Source of the DNA: Lethocerus indicus
Lineage: Eukaryota; Arthropoda; Insecta; Hemiptera; Belostomatidae
Assembly (NCBI GenBank): GCA_019843655.1
Contig: JACDQD010000006.1
Span: 22,338,246 to 22,402,245 of the forward strand
Reading direction: 5' to 3'
Length of the DNA: 64,000 bases
Part shown: piece by piece, positions 36,105 through 49,000 of the stretch
Position numbering within the stretch: position 1 is the stretch's first letter
Layout: every line of letters starts with the position of its first letter
The notes under the pieces: generated by a model
Told to the model about the DNA's origin: nothing
The model's database searches: none
Seen by the model: the letters and a program-made list of their open reading frames with translations, nothing else
Translations under genes and position numbers: made by a program

Positions 36105-36298
36105 GTAGATTTTGTGTGTTTCTTTCTCCTCCCGCTGGTTCGGCCTTTTTGCTAGACAGGTTTCGGCTGCTCGCCATCTCCAGTAGCGGTGTCGGTCACT
36201 TTTGGCACGTTGGATGTTTTTCGGGCATCCTCACTGCACTGTCACAGTCACTAAGTGTATTAAGGTTATTATAATTGTTTAACCTAGACACCCAGGAT
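36105..36298. mobile_element. Family A left arm, solo
   Basis: The left arm runs from GTAGATTTTGTGTGTTTCTT through GGTTTCGGCTGCTCGCCATC to CATCCTCACTGCACTGTCAC. It is followed by ACTAAGTGTATTAAGG and the GTTTAACCTAGACACCCAGG module. That module is the reverse complement of the join at 4312-4370. Imperfect 23-base direct repeats (GTGCATTAAAGTTATTATAA and GTGTATTAAGGTTATTATAA) lie at 36082 and 36254, on both sides of the arm. There is no array and no right arm. Confidence 0.75.
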
Positions 36299-39200
36299 GT
36301 TCCGCAGCAGGATCAAAACTCAGAGGTCAATTTTAAAGAAAATAATTATTTTCATATTATCATGCTTATAAAATACTTGAATTTTCATTATTTAATAGGG
36401 ATATATATGTGATAAATAATTTAACAAATATTTCGTAACTAACCATTAATTCATTTTAAATTAATTACAATTTTTAAACTGATGTAATTTGTTTAAATAG
36501 GAGCACTGACGCTCCCTACTACGAAATATTATGAGTAATTCATTTATTAAACTGGCCGAACTTACAAAGTGACGCCGAGTTTTGTATTTGACGTGCCCCG
36601 GGCATAAAATGAAATACTGGGAATTTCTCTCATGTATGGTAATGGACTGTAAATATTTCACGTTTAATACGGAAACGTCTCTGTTGGGCAGCCCAAATGT
36701 AATTTTCTCATTTCCATCCGGGGCCGAAGGTTTTTCTCATCTCACATGACGAGTCGAGCCAAGGGGGGGGGGGGGTTAAAGACACTGAAAATTTATGAAT
36801 CCTTCTTGGACTGCATTACTTTTTATTGCGGTTTCATTTTTGGCGTTATACAAGCCGATATTAAGGCACCTCGAGTTAGAATTTTATTGGGAAAAATATT
36901 CGTTCGAATTAAATAGTAGATATAACATTAATTAAGCTAAATAAACAAACGTGTTCCCTCTCCCTAGAAAAAATGTATCCAGTATTGAATGTAAGCTGCA
37001 AGCATTTTTCGATAAGAATATTATAAACAAAACAATGAAACAGACTTATCGTATTACGCTCTTGTATTTTACTATAGTTAGAAACTTCTATTGCAAGAAA
37101 CCTGAAAGCCCAATGCTTTTCAGTGAGTTACAGAGCCCAATCTTGCCGACTTACGGGTCACGAAAACCGCATTACGAGAATGGGGCTAAATGTGGAAAAC
37201 GCCAGAAATGGAATTTCACGAAACCAATAAAAATGAAATCTCCGCCTCCGTGTTGTATTTATTTTCTGAAAATATTTAATTGAAAGCAATAAAGATATAC
37301 CTTAGAGTTATAAAACTGCTCGGTGATATGTGCTACATAATAAATTTCAAAGGATACAAATAAAAAAAATTTGTGTGAAATTTTCATATTAAGGATCAGA
37401 TCGAGTTACTGGACATTATTATTTTTGAACTATCTATGTACATCGATAGGTTATTGAGAATTAACACACAAACAAACATTAATTTTTCTCCGTATTTATA
37501 TACAATTAGGCAAATTGTATGTTTAATTCATTATTCCGTCCCCCACTAAGACGTTTTGTTTCGGGTAGAAACACCCCCAGAGGCGCTATCAAACACAAAC
37601 GTTACGTTTATCGCTATATTGCAAGTGTCAGAAACTAATCGAGCACAAGTGGTGGCGGCGAAAATTGTAGACAGCTTAATTCTTTAACAAAACAGGACAG
37701 GATCGCACGGATAACATTTTATACTGTCTCTATGGGGTATGTTTGAAGAGACGTTCAGCCGCTGGCCGGCCCCTCTTTGCACACCTTTTTACGAGCTGTC
37801 TGTGAAGCTGCGACACAATTGCTCAAAAAAAAATAGAAGTATTGTTTGCAGAATTGTAAAGCGTTGCAAATAAAGAAAGATGTTCCATTCCCCAGCCAGT
37901 CCTGGACAAAAGAGATTCGAAAATATTTTCGAATATTTTCCGGGACATAAAAGCCGGGATCTCGTGAAAAAAAAGAAACAGAAATAAAAAATCTTCCTCC
38001 AGGTCAGGGAAGCCTTTTAAAAGCCGAGCACCATCCCTCCCGGGGTGGGGGTGGAACCGAGTGCAAACTTTATTTTATTTCTGGGAGTTTGGGGTTTTGA
38101 ACTCGAAAAGATTATTCAATCCTCCCCGGACAGAGATGGATTATTGGCGACAGAGCAGGCCGTCAATACGCGGCCTGTCGGCACTTTAATAAGGAAATAT
38201 TGCTGACCCCCACTCCTCGGTAAAGAAAAAGGGGATTCGGGGATTTCGCGGGTGTTACTGGGGATTGTGGAGCGCGTATTTGAGGCAACGCTGGCAGAAA
38301 CGAGAAATGCATAACATTAGACTCCAAAACTATGCCAGAATTAAATTTCTCTTTTCTCCATTAAAAATTTTAAATTACCTTGTCTAAATGTTATTCTTTC
38401 ATTTGAAGATTAAGGATTAAGGAATTACCCTGAACGACTGACACACATTTAATTACATGTTGGGTATACTATATTACAGTGATAATTTACATATATTTGG
38501 AACAATAGAATTCCCAATAAAAATTTTTTAAATATTAAAATGTTACGTTATTATATGCGAATCAAAGAATTTATATTGCGTATATTCGAATATTTAAACG
38601 CCATTCAATTTGTGATTTTTTCCATAATATTCATTGAGGGCGTTGTCTGGAAATATTTACGAAACATATATCGCCATTTATAATGTAGCGAAAATATAAA
38701 TGGTGGCATATTAATGTAACAAAGTTCAATATAATCACGAAAGTAAATGTGACAGTAGAAGTGGGAAATATAATAAAAATATTCAGTGAAACGGAAATGT
38801 GGGATCCTCTGATCTCAAAAAATAACAACAAAATGTTGGGCGGATTTTAAATGTCTACCCTGTGTTAGTGCCGGTCACAAGAACCTATTACTAGTGGAAT
38901 GAATACAAAATATTTACTTTGTAAGTGCGTGGGTGGCACTGGGCTTTACCGGTAAAATTGAAACTCTGGGCTGAACGGAGTTCATTGTATAAAACATGAA
39001 AAACAAATATATAGCTCTTGATACATTCAAGTATTTTGTGCTACCGAACTGACAATTGGCAGAGTAGCAACTGAACGTATTTAAATTTCCTTGGAACGTG
39101 ATGATCAGTTTTAGAACTGATATTTTGTAATTTAAATAAATAAGGGAATTTTTTCGATTTATTATCAAATTATTTCTCGGAAATGTTGCGACACGGGCTA

Positions 39201-40739
39201 TATTTTCAATTTCGCTATAGAATTCGATCGATGGGAATAAATTACATGCAGGTCACATGACGAAACAAAAACACTGTGGGGGTCACTAGCCTTGCTAACG
39301 ACCAATCGATAATCGTAACATTAATAATCGAAACGGTATTGTTTTCTCGTGGTGGTGCTCACCTCCGCCAATCATACGATGAACCTGTTTACTGGGAAAT
39401 AAAAAACCTGTGTTTGTAATTTTCTGTCGCCTACCCATATATACAAAAAGGTTGTCTTAATAGACGAGTTTAATTTTAAAATTTATGGTTATGAGCATAT
39501 TAGTGAAAAAAGTTTAGGAAATGAAGGTAATGGAAACCGTTCTTTTTCGACGGTAGATTTATTTTCTATGTGTGTATAGATTATAGCATATATCAACATA
39601 GATACCTATTGCTTTTATCTTCTACCGATTTTCATAATTTATTCCTATTTAACTATTTAAATAAGACATACCTGCAAAATGCGATACGCTGACCAAAACC
39701 TCCAACATCTCGCCTACGTCGTCATTGTCACCTTGCCAGATTGAAAGTTATCACTGTGTGCGAACAAGGATAACAATTGGTAAAGTCCTGAGCCGTACAT
39801 GCTACTTCCAACCGAATAATACAAACTCCGATGACAGTCGTAATCACTCACACGGAGTCATTGTCCCGTATTAACTCGGTTTCGGATCGAGCCACCACGG
39901 CCAACTTGAGGCATCGAATTATACGCTTGAGTAAAAAGAAAGGGAAGGTATTCAAGACAACTGTAAACGTTCCAGCTCAGTAAGAAATCATAAAATTTAC
40001 AGTTATTTCGGAATACCTATTTGGTGGGCAGAATCATGTTATTAGCAGTTATATTTGTTCCGAATGTCTCGTCTGTTAATAAAGTTAAATGAGCAAACAA
40101 AAATAGCAATATCAAATAAGTACGGCCGAACAGATAGATTAGGGGAATTGGAGAACCCATCAACCCCAATCTATCATAAGCCATTCGATCCATCATCGTT
40201 ACATTTCATCAAACTTATCAGATTCACGTTTCTTCGACGGAATATTCAAAACGTGTGCGTTGTTCTTAGAGAAAAATCCATTCCATAGGAATGCGTCTCA
40301 TGTTAATTCTTTCGCCGAAAGACATATTAATAAAATAGCCATATTTGGCTACAAGCCAGTTTGCTCCATGGTTTAAAAATCTGAACGCCAACGTCAATTA
40401 TTTGTATCCGAGCCTGTCAGTCAACCTCAGCTATATCGACTGACAGAAAAGCAGAACGGGTTTTTATGACACGTTCTGGTCGGTTCTGATATTTTGGTTA
40501 TAGATATCATTCTAGAATTTTAATTTTTAGAGATCATTTTAAAGCCGATTAATATAGACACATCGATAAATGTAAATCACAACCCTATTATGATTCATTT
40601 GTAAATTAGAAGATTTAAGAACACACAAAATAACACACATCCCGCCTATAGACATTACTGGATTTTGTTCTTGTAAATTGCCGTAAACAAGGACCAATAG
40701 TCTTTTCTTACTTTTTTCTATAAATTTAAAATCGAAGTA
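36299..40739. other. AT-rich non-coding stretch
   Basis: No gene recognised. It contains a 13-base G run at 36763-36775 and a 20-base perfect palindrome at 37915-37934. A GC-rich patch lies at 37990-38290. Confidence 0.5.
37915..37934. repeat. Perfect 20-base palindrome
   Basis: ATTCGAAAATATTTTCGAAT equals its own reverse complement. It could be a dimeric factor site or simple cruciform; one copy only. Confidence 0.8.
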
Positions 40740-40985
40740 AAAGAGGGTCCAACGCGTTTACGGCGTCTAAATGAGAATGTATTATATTCCCAGTGGTCGG
40801 CAGTTCGAATCTGTACCTATGATATGGTCTTTCTCACCCTTGGGGCTAGTGTCCCCTTGGGCATATCTATTGCAACTACAGCTTCCGTGGTTCGCTGTGT
40901 CCAATCTTAAATCAAGACAGGATTCAGTAACGGCAAATCTCCATTCAGGCCGTTTATACTAGCAACGGGTAAAGAATATACATAT
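40740..40985 (+). repeat. Possible tRNA-derived SINE relic
   Basis: A good box B (GGCAGTTCGAATCTGTACC) pairs as a T arm at about 40799-40817. A weak box A-like CGGCGTCTAAATGAG lies about 40 bases before it. The region ends near a TATACATATATAA tail. There is no second copy in the window. Confidence 0.35.
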
Positions 40986-43900
40986 ATAAGCTGCATAATT
41001 ATAGCGTTTTTTTACGGCAATGACACCTATATTATTCATAATATATAAGTTTATTGATAGAATAAAAATGGCAAAATTGTCGTAAATAACACAATTGTCG
41101 TAAGTAAATACAAATGCGTATAAAGGCTAAAGAAAAGAAAATATAATTGATGGACATGCTACAGTTTTTGTATCGCTCGGTTGAACTCAAGCTTTCTCCC
41201 GTTTCCAAAAGGAGAACCGCATTTACTCGAGCATTTCCATGAGCCTTCATTGAGAAGCGATCGAGTTCGACAGGAAACTGGGAGGCAATTGAATGGAAGT
41301 CCATCTTTCCCGGGGGAAGTGCTCTCCCTCACTCCTCCCGTTAGTTGTGAGTTGTGTCTAGCAACAATGGTTGGTCGGTCTGGGGGTGGCGGAGTAGGCA
41401 CTTAGGTCGGGCTCATCTGCATCCCGCATTAAATTCTCTCGGACCTCACCGCTGATGTTTTATTCAGGGTCGGACGGTGCACTCGCTCCTTCCACCCCCA
41501 ACGGCCTACCGCCCCATCCCCCCCACCATTAATTAACATTTTCCGAAGTTATACCTCCCCCACTCCCGACCCTTTTAGAGGGGTCCGGTTATTGAATTAT
41601 TGTCCTATCGGAGGGTCCTAATGGGGGCCGGCATGCTCGGGACAATTTGCCCGCAAAAAGAAATTCCCTCCGTCACTCCACGAAGATTCCCCGATATCGA
41701 TTGATTTCGAAGACGCAGGGGTCCGCACCTTTTAAATAAATTCCTTTACATAGTAGTTCGAGCCTTCCGCAGCCTTTTTAAATATCAAAACCGGTCTAGT
41801 CCCTCTGATCATACATAGGAGAGGTGACACTCCAATAAACGGACGTATGTATATATTTTTCTTCTGTAGATTTGTAAAAGAACCCGAGACTTTATATAGC
41901 CTTTACTTTATCAAGCTACAACATATTATATAAGTGTATGTTTAGCGTTAGCCTAAAATACATGATGTACATAATATAAACACTAACAACTAATTGAATA
42001 GCGATTCGATAAGATATTATAGAAGCCACTTTGCGTTAAGTTGAACATGTTGGGAACATGCGATGCAGGAATAATAATTCAAATTTAAAAATGTGCTCGT
42101 AATTACCGGTCTCAGAAGAGGATGGCAGGATTTAATGGGTTAATTAATGTAAAACAGCTTAAGCTAACAAGCTTAAGGGCATCCCCCTTCCCTATACCTA
42201 GGCCTTATTAGTCCCTCATTTAGGGATAATGGGCCTTCCCAACTCCTGTTGAAGGCTTGAAATGGAACAAACTGCAGTTTCAAACCGCTGAGTATATATA
42301 AAACATAAATGGTGCAAGTCGAGAACATCCTGTGGTATCCTGTCGCAGGATATCAATTAATATATTTACTTGTCTATAACATATAATCTTGTAATTTTTT
42401 CAACCTTTCTTCAGAAGCTATATAATTCGCAGCGTCTATCCTTAGCCGGCGGCCAACTTTTCCACGAGAGAACTTCTTTTTAAATTGGATGGCCTGGATT
42501 ATTTAACAAAGAAGGTTTTTTGAATGCGCTCGAATCCAAAACGGCGGTATATGTACTGGAAAATGTGAGCCGTCCCGTTTATCGAAGGGCCCGGGACGGA
42601 TGTCTGGGTTGCCGGATCGATATTTAAATCGATTTGTGTCGAGGGTGTTGGGCTTAGCGGGGCCGTGCAATCAATCACTACCGCCTCAGAGAACCCCCTT
42701 AAGAATAACAATGATTTAAACGCTAGCGTTCTCTGCTCCCGCCGGAGATAAATATACGGCCGGATAAGAACCTGTTTATGAAGGGCTCCAAGAAATTGAT
42801 TTATAGGTCTATCGCTGGCGAATCCCCTTTAAATTAATCTGCCGCTCAATATTGCACGATGAAATGATCCGTCGGTAACAATACTTACTATCTACTTCCC
42901 GCTAACTCATTTCAGATTGCCAAGCATAATTAGTAAAAAAAATGAAGGTATTATGAAATAATTTAGGCTTTAGTATCAAATAACGTTTCATAATAATAAT
43001 AATATAATAAAAGAATTGAATTATATTTATTCCTAGTGGATCCTTGAAATAATTTAGTTTAGATTTATTTTTTGGTTTTTCTTATTAACCTATAATCCAG
43101 ATTAGAGTTACATACATTATTGGCATCTCAGTTTATAAGAAGCTGGAATACACAAAAAAAGGTCTATGGAAGTTCATTAAGAAAATCAGTTATTATCTTG
43201 GAAAAAGTTTGAAATTTACTGTTATTATGGAACTCGATAAATAAGGATCAATGGGGGTGATTACCTGAGGAAAAGAGGGAGGAATTGGCCCAGGGGGACT
43301 GAAGGATTTAGAAATTGTCCAAGTGAGAGGAAAATCTGGATTACCGAGAGAAAAACCCTTGAGGCTCTTAAACCTATATTCATTAGAGCGCTCTGGAGCC
43401 TAAGAAGGAGACTAATGCTCCATTTTTCAAGCCCAGAAACCGCAATATAAGCGATCATCAAGAGTTGAAGTTTGGAGGTACAAAAATATAAATCATTACG
43501 CACCTTCAGTACGTTAGCAATTCTAAAATTACCTAACATTTCTACATTACTTTCGTTTATACTTGATTACAGTAACATATCTACTATTTTTGAAGGGTTT
43601 GTGAGTGGTTAATGATCGAAACGAATACGACATTAGGGCTTTACTTTTTATTGTCTCATCGTTATTATTATTGTTTTCTCAAATTAGCAATCTTCGGAGT
43701 CGTTACCGTACAAAAATACCGTAGGGGTGAATTGTCAAGAAAACAAATTTACTTTAATCATTTGAGTATTCCGCTCCGGTATCGTGATTTAGAGGGTAGT
43801 TGAGAGCGGCATTACCGACCTGTTGAAAAGGTAACGGCATTAAGCGGATAATTAACTTGGTGGAGGTGGAAGTCGTTTCGAAATGAAAACAGAGCCGGAG

Positions 43901-46036
43901 GGGAGGGTGAAGGGGGCGTCAAATGTCACCCGCCCCATTTATTGGCTCCTCGGTACAAAAGAAGTTTAATGATTTACTGTATACTGTATACTCGGCGGTC
44001 GGCTCCATCGGGCAGGGGACAAAGAATATACACGCCCAGGGCGTCTCACTAGATCATCCCCGGCTTAATGACAGCCAGTCGATAAGTGAGAAAAAAAAAC
44101 GGAGAATTTATTGTACACCGAAAATGAAAATAAACCATCCTGCAGTAATTTATGACTAATATTCCCGCTTAATTTCCTCCCCCGGCCCAATTCAAAGTTA
44201 GGAGACTGAGATGATATCGTATAATGAAGTGTGCCCGGGAACAATATTGGAAATTAATTAAGGGAGAAAAAAAAGATTGGACGAAGTTCAAGCTTATAAC
44301 ATTTTTAACCGTTTAATTACAAAAAAAATTAATAAAACATCCATGTAAAAAAGAAATAAATTGAGTGTTTCCAGGCAGAAGACCCAGCTTTAATTATTTA
44401 AATCGCGCATTGACGACACTAATATTTTCAGCACAATATTAACGAAACATACATATTTTAATATTATTATATGTGTTATATTTCCTAAACCGCAGGAGTG
44501 AGGTTTGTAAATATTAAAATTAAACCTAACGTAACAACTGTAACCCAACATAACAAAAAAATTTAAAAAATGAAATTAATTTTTTGTTATTTCACTTGTA
44601 AACCAAGCTAAAATTCAACTTCATAAAAAGACATTAAAGTAACTACTGTATATAAACTGATATAATTAGCTTTGTTCCATAAGAAAAATATCTGGCCAAA
44701 ATGTTTATGTTTATGTTATGGCAGAAAATATTGTGTTTTATCGCTGGTCGTTTGGTGGGGCTACCAACCCCTTCTAATCACAACGGCCTCCTAACTTCAA
44801 TCCGCCAGCGGAAATATTTTCCCAGCGACGGCGAGGGTCCCGCTTTCTGATTGGACAGTTCCGGCCCCCGGGGGGGGATCGACCGTTTGCTCATTACCTT
44901 AAGGCCGTCCTCAGAGTATTTGTCCAATACATATCCACCTACATACTGCTTACTCAGCGTTGTGGGAAGCATTGTTGATTATTATTTAATCTATTCCTTC
45001 GCTACGTGACCGGTAAATAGCCAAGTGAAGTTAAGTAGTGTTCGAAGATCTTTAGCATGTATAGGAGTCTGCCGGCGTAATAGCAAGGAGGGAATATATA
45101 TGATAATGTCATTGTCGAGTCATTTTTCCCCCTTCTATAACCTAATTTTCGTCTATCTTGTTTGACGCAAATGCATAACGCAATCATTACAAAATATTCA
45201 TTTAATGATTGCAAGAATCATTATTTTACTTTTACCTCTCCGTACGATAGAATAAGAGAGAATTGGTTTGTCAAAGTAGAGAATTATATTTCCCCGCGAG
45301 AAGTGTTTTCTCATGTACCAAATATATTAAGAAGATATTGGTTATTACTGCTAAGCCCTGTTTCTGTATAAGTTATTTTAACGTAAAAATTCGTCCAATT
45401 TTAAAGTCTATTAATTAAGGTAAATCTGTAAATGATATTGATTATATCTCCTGCTAGATGTTTATGTTTCTTTTTTAAGGGAATTTAATTTAAAATAATA
45501 AAAGAAATATAGGGGGGACTAATGGAGCTTCACTCCAGTGTCCAGTGTGTAATAAACAATTAAGAAAATTCGGCTTCAATTAAAATGATTTATCGAGTTA
45601 ACCGGACGGATTAATGCAGGTTCGGGTTAAAAAAAAAGTTTATCGGATTAAAAAAACACACTTTCAGGTCGACCGGATCATTCCTGGGATTGGCTGGGGG
45701 CGCCGACTTTCAGATAAATGCTCCGGGTGATCGATTTTAAATTCGGTTCATTAGTTCATACTCGGACCAATATTGGAGTCTCCCACTGCGGAGGGATATA
45801 TCGAATTAGGGATTTCACACTGGAGCAAACCCGGCTCTCCCCCACCGCCGCGACCGTAGTATAACGATAGGAAATTTCATTTCTGTAATGGGAGGAAGAG
45901 GAGGGCTTGTAATAGGCCTTCTCTAATGGGGCGATGACGAGTCTGCCCCCAAAATGGTGGACGGGGGAGGTGCACTAAAGTGATTTGCTACCCGGCGGGG
46001 GAGTGGAAAAAAATAAAATCGAAAAACCTCAATCCT
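40986..46036. other. Non-coding stretch with GC-rich patches
   Basis: No gene recognised. GC-rich patches are at 41400-41660, 42570-42760, 43830-44060 and 44760-44900. Short repeated GTATACT units occur at 43979-43993. Open frames on both strands lack motifs. Confidence 0.5.

Positions 46037-46089
<53 letters not shown>
46037..46089. repeat. (CT)n microsatellite, GA on the minus strand
   Basis: Eight C followed by 23 CT units (46044-46089). On the minus strand this is an uninterrupted GA tract, the motif bound by GAGA-type factors in insects; binding here is not shown. Confidence 0.95.
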
Positions 46090-46093
<4 letters not shown>

Positions 46094-49000
46094 CTCCCGG
46101 GATTATAACTGGATTATAAGTGAATTACCGGACGCTATACCGGCGCCTAAATAGGCTTCGACGGCGTACAAGTTGAAAGGAGGCCGCTCCTATATCGTCC
46201 TACCCGAGGTGGCTATACGCCTCCTCGTTTATCAAATGCTTCGCCAGGTTACTTGAGATAGCGTGCAGTACACATAAATCGCCCTATATCCCTGAACCCT
46301 ATCCTGTGTCATATATCCAACTATATCAGTTCAAAAATACATCATCTTTAACCTCTTCGTGTGTTCAAACTCATGTTTCATAACCACACGGGGCATTTCT
46401 GAAAATTGTTCAAATAAGGGAACCGGGGTATACATTTGTCAACTATTTCTTACATATTTAAAATTATATAAACACACGAGCTTCTGTCAACGCCTGAAGA
46501 ATATTCAGTTTCAAATCATTTCCCGATGTCAAAAAGCGAAGAGAAATTCTGATTTCCATTGGGGACCAAACTATTTCCTATTCTGACAAAATAGGGGTCC
46601 GGATACTAAGTCGTACATGCAGGTGTGTATTGCCGGTTAGTATTAAGACTTTTTACTGTGTCTCATTTAGTAACAGTGGGAATTATAAGAATTGCTATTG
46701 GCCATTCAAACCCGTGAAACAAATACAGGTAATACAAAAACATTACGTACTAATAATGAAAATACCTCTAAACCCATTTAATTATAATAGTTGTTATTTC
46801 GCATTTGAAATTCTATAAAAACCGAAAATATAAAAGCACAGTATTTGTATTCGTAGAAAACTTGTTATTATATATTTTAGTTTGAGTGATGGTCGAAGTT
46901 TGACGTCAAAAGAATACACGATTCAAGATAAAAACTCCCCGCATCATTCTTACAACCGGTTAACAGCCGGGACAGCGGAAAGTTTTTTAACATTTTAGCT
47001 TTTCATAGGCAAAAGAACTAGACAGTAAATCAATGAAGTAATATCCATCCAAAGAACTGAAGGCATAAAAAAAATTAATTAATCGTATATCGCGCATTCG
47101 GTCCTAAAGTAGAACGGGTTCGGTTTTTCATGGTCCTCACTTGTATTTGTTTAGTAATATAGTGAGGTACATACGAAGATACCGAAACTAGGTCTACATT
47201 AGGACCAAATAGGCTACAGGTTATTTTCTCAACATTCACATAACATTTGTTATTAGCTTCTGTTTTCCAGTCCGAAGTAAAGTTTCCGATTATTCAGGTC
47301 GCCGCCTGCCTTTTTTTCATCCGTAGCAATCTATTTGAATTATGCGACGCAAAATGACGAATCTCCCGTACTTATCGCCGAAAAAAGATCGAATACATTA
47401 TCGGCTGTCGGAGAATCGAATATGAGTCGTCGGAATATAAAAACCTCCGGGGGCCCGCACAAATGGGAGGGGCGCCCATTTGTCGGACCGTTTTGTAGCC
47501 GGAGCGTTATGAACCGTGTCAGTTGGGCGCGAGGTGGGCCTCCGACCCTCCTCCAGCGTGCCCCATTTTAACCAATTTAGTGCCCACCACCCGGCCACTT
47601 GAGTTCGCAATTTTGGAATACATCCAGAACCAAGTCATTTACGGTATTTAATGAAGGCGGCTTGTTACAAAGTAGGATGAAAAAAGTCAACTATATAGCC
47701 TCTGAATTTTCTGTCCCCTTATTGAATATTAATACTCATTTAAGGCTTTTCCTTCAATTTTCTATATGATTACTTCAACCAGGAGATTTTATTGAAAATT
47801 TAATTTGCTAAACTTCTAATTTGGACAGTTGTTGTGACAATATTTGTCATGACGTAACCATAAAACTACATTCGTATGGAAGCATGAAAAATTAAAAAAA
47901 TTACTATAAAAACGAATGAAAAACATAGACATTAGACTAAGAACTTCAAGATGGTCATCATTATAGTAAACGGTGCAGTATAATATTTAATAAGACTCTT
48001 CAATTATGGTTAAAAATTAGGCAGTTTTGATAGAAGTTGAATACGAAAAATATGTTATATAAGGGCTGTATACATTTCACTGGGTGGGTTGGAAGGGCCG
48101 AGCGTGACAATTTTGGAAGCAAAATAAATTGAGGCTTAAGCCGAACATTTGTTTTCCGTATTGTCGCGGGATCGTTCGACCGGGCCATCGGACGCGGGAT
48201 GCCTTTAATAAACGCGGAAAGGGAGCAGTAGGGCGTGCCGGGCCGTCAGTGTTTCGCGCCGCCCCGGAACAGAAGAGACCGAGACCCGAAACAGGCAATA
48301 TCGGTGGCCCGCCCACGCGGGGGGGCGGGGAGAATAAACAACGAGACCGGTCGGGTGAAACATGAAACAAAAATTCCACGAAATTTCGCACCGGAGAGAG
48401 GGAATATAAGCCCCGCTTTATCCCCCCGATATCAAGGAACGGCGGGCGGCGGTCCGGCTCATAAAACAAATCGGGACAAGTATAAATTCTTCAACGGTCG
48501 GGGCGGAAAGGCACTTAAACCGAAAGTCTAAATAATGGCTAAACGCTCCGTTAATTCCTCTTTAATAGAAAGAGGTCGCAGAAGTGGGACTTGAGCAACC
48601 CGCCCCCATAAATCGTTTTGCCGGCTAATTCTGCCCCGACTTGCAACGTCTGCCCTTTTCGATGTGTTCCATCCCCCATCCGTTTAGAGTTTAATTCTCA
48701 GGATTTTATGTATACCAAGTATTGATAATTATTAATTTTATTACGAATTAAGAATTAACGAATTTGATTAATGAAAGTCTTGCAAATTAATAGATGTAGC
48801 AATTTTTATTAGAAAACATTACCATCAGTCAAAAGTAAACTAGGAGCACCAAGAGATCACAAATATGTTTTGATATTTGAAATTAGTAAACTGACCGCAC
48901 TGTACTTATTTTAATGCCTTTAATTGGTTCGAAAGCAATAGTTTCTTTCCCCGTTCGTAGTGATTAATGGTAATTATCCTTCCAGGAAAGTGGTGAAAAT

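Noticed and set aside
36864..36873. TAAGGCAC seed of miR-124
   Set aside because: Only 8 bases match and no hairpin is seen around it.
40530..40554. Stretch resembling the bantam microRNA (AGAGATCATTTTAAAGCCGA)
   Set aside because: The seed fits but there is a gap and a substitution later, while bantam is almost invariant in arthropods. The upstream arm pairs only partly and the loop would be too long.
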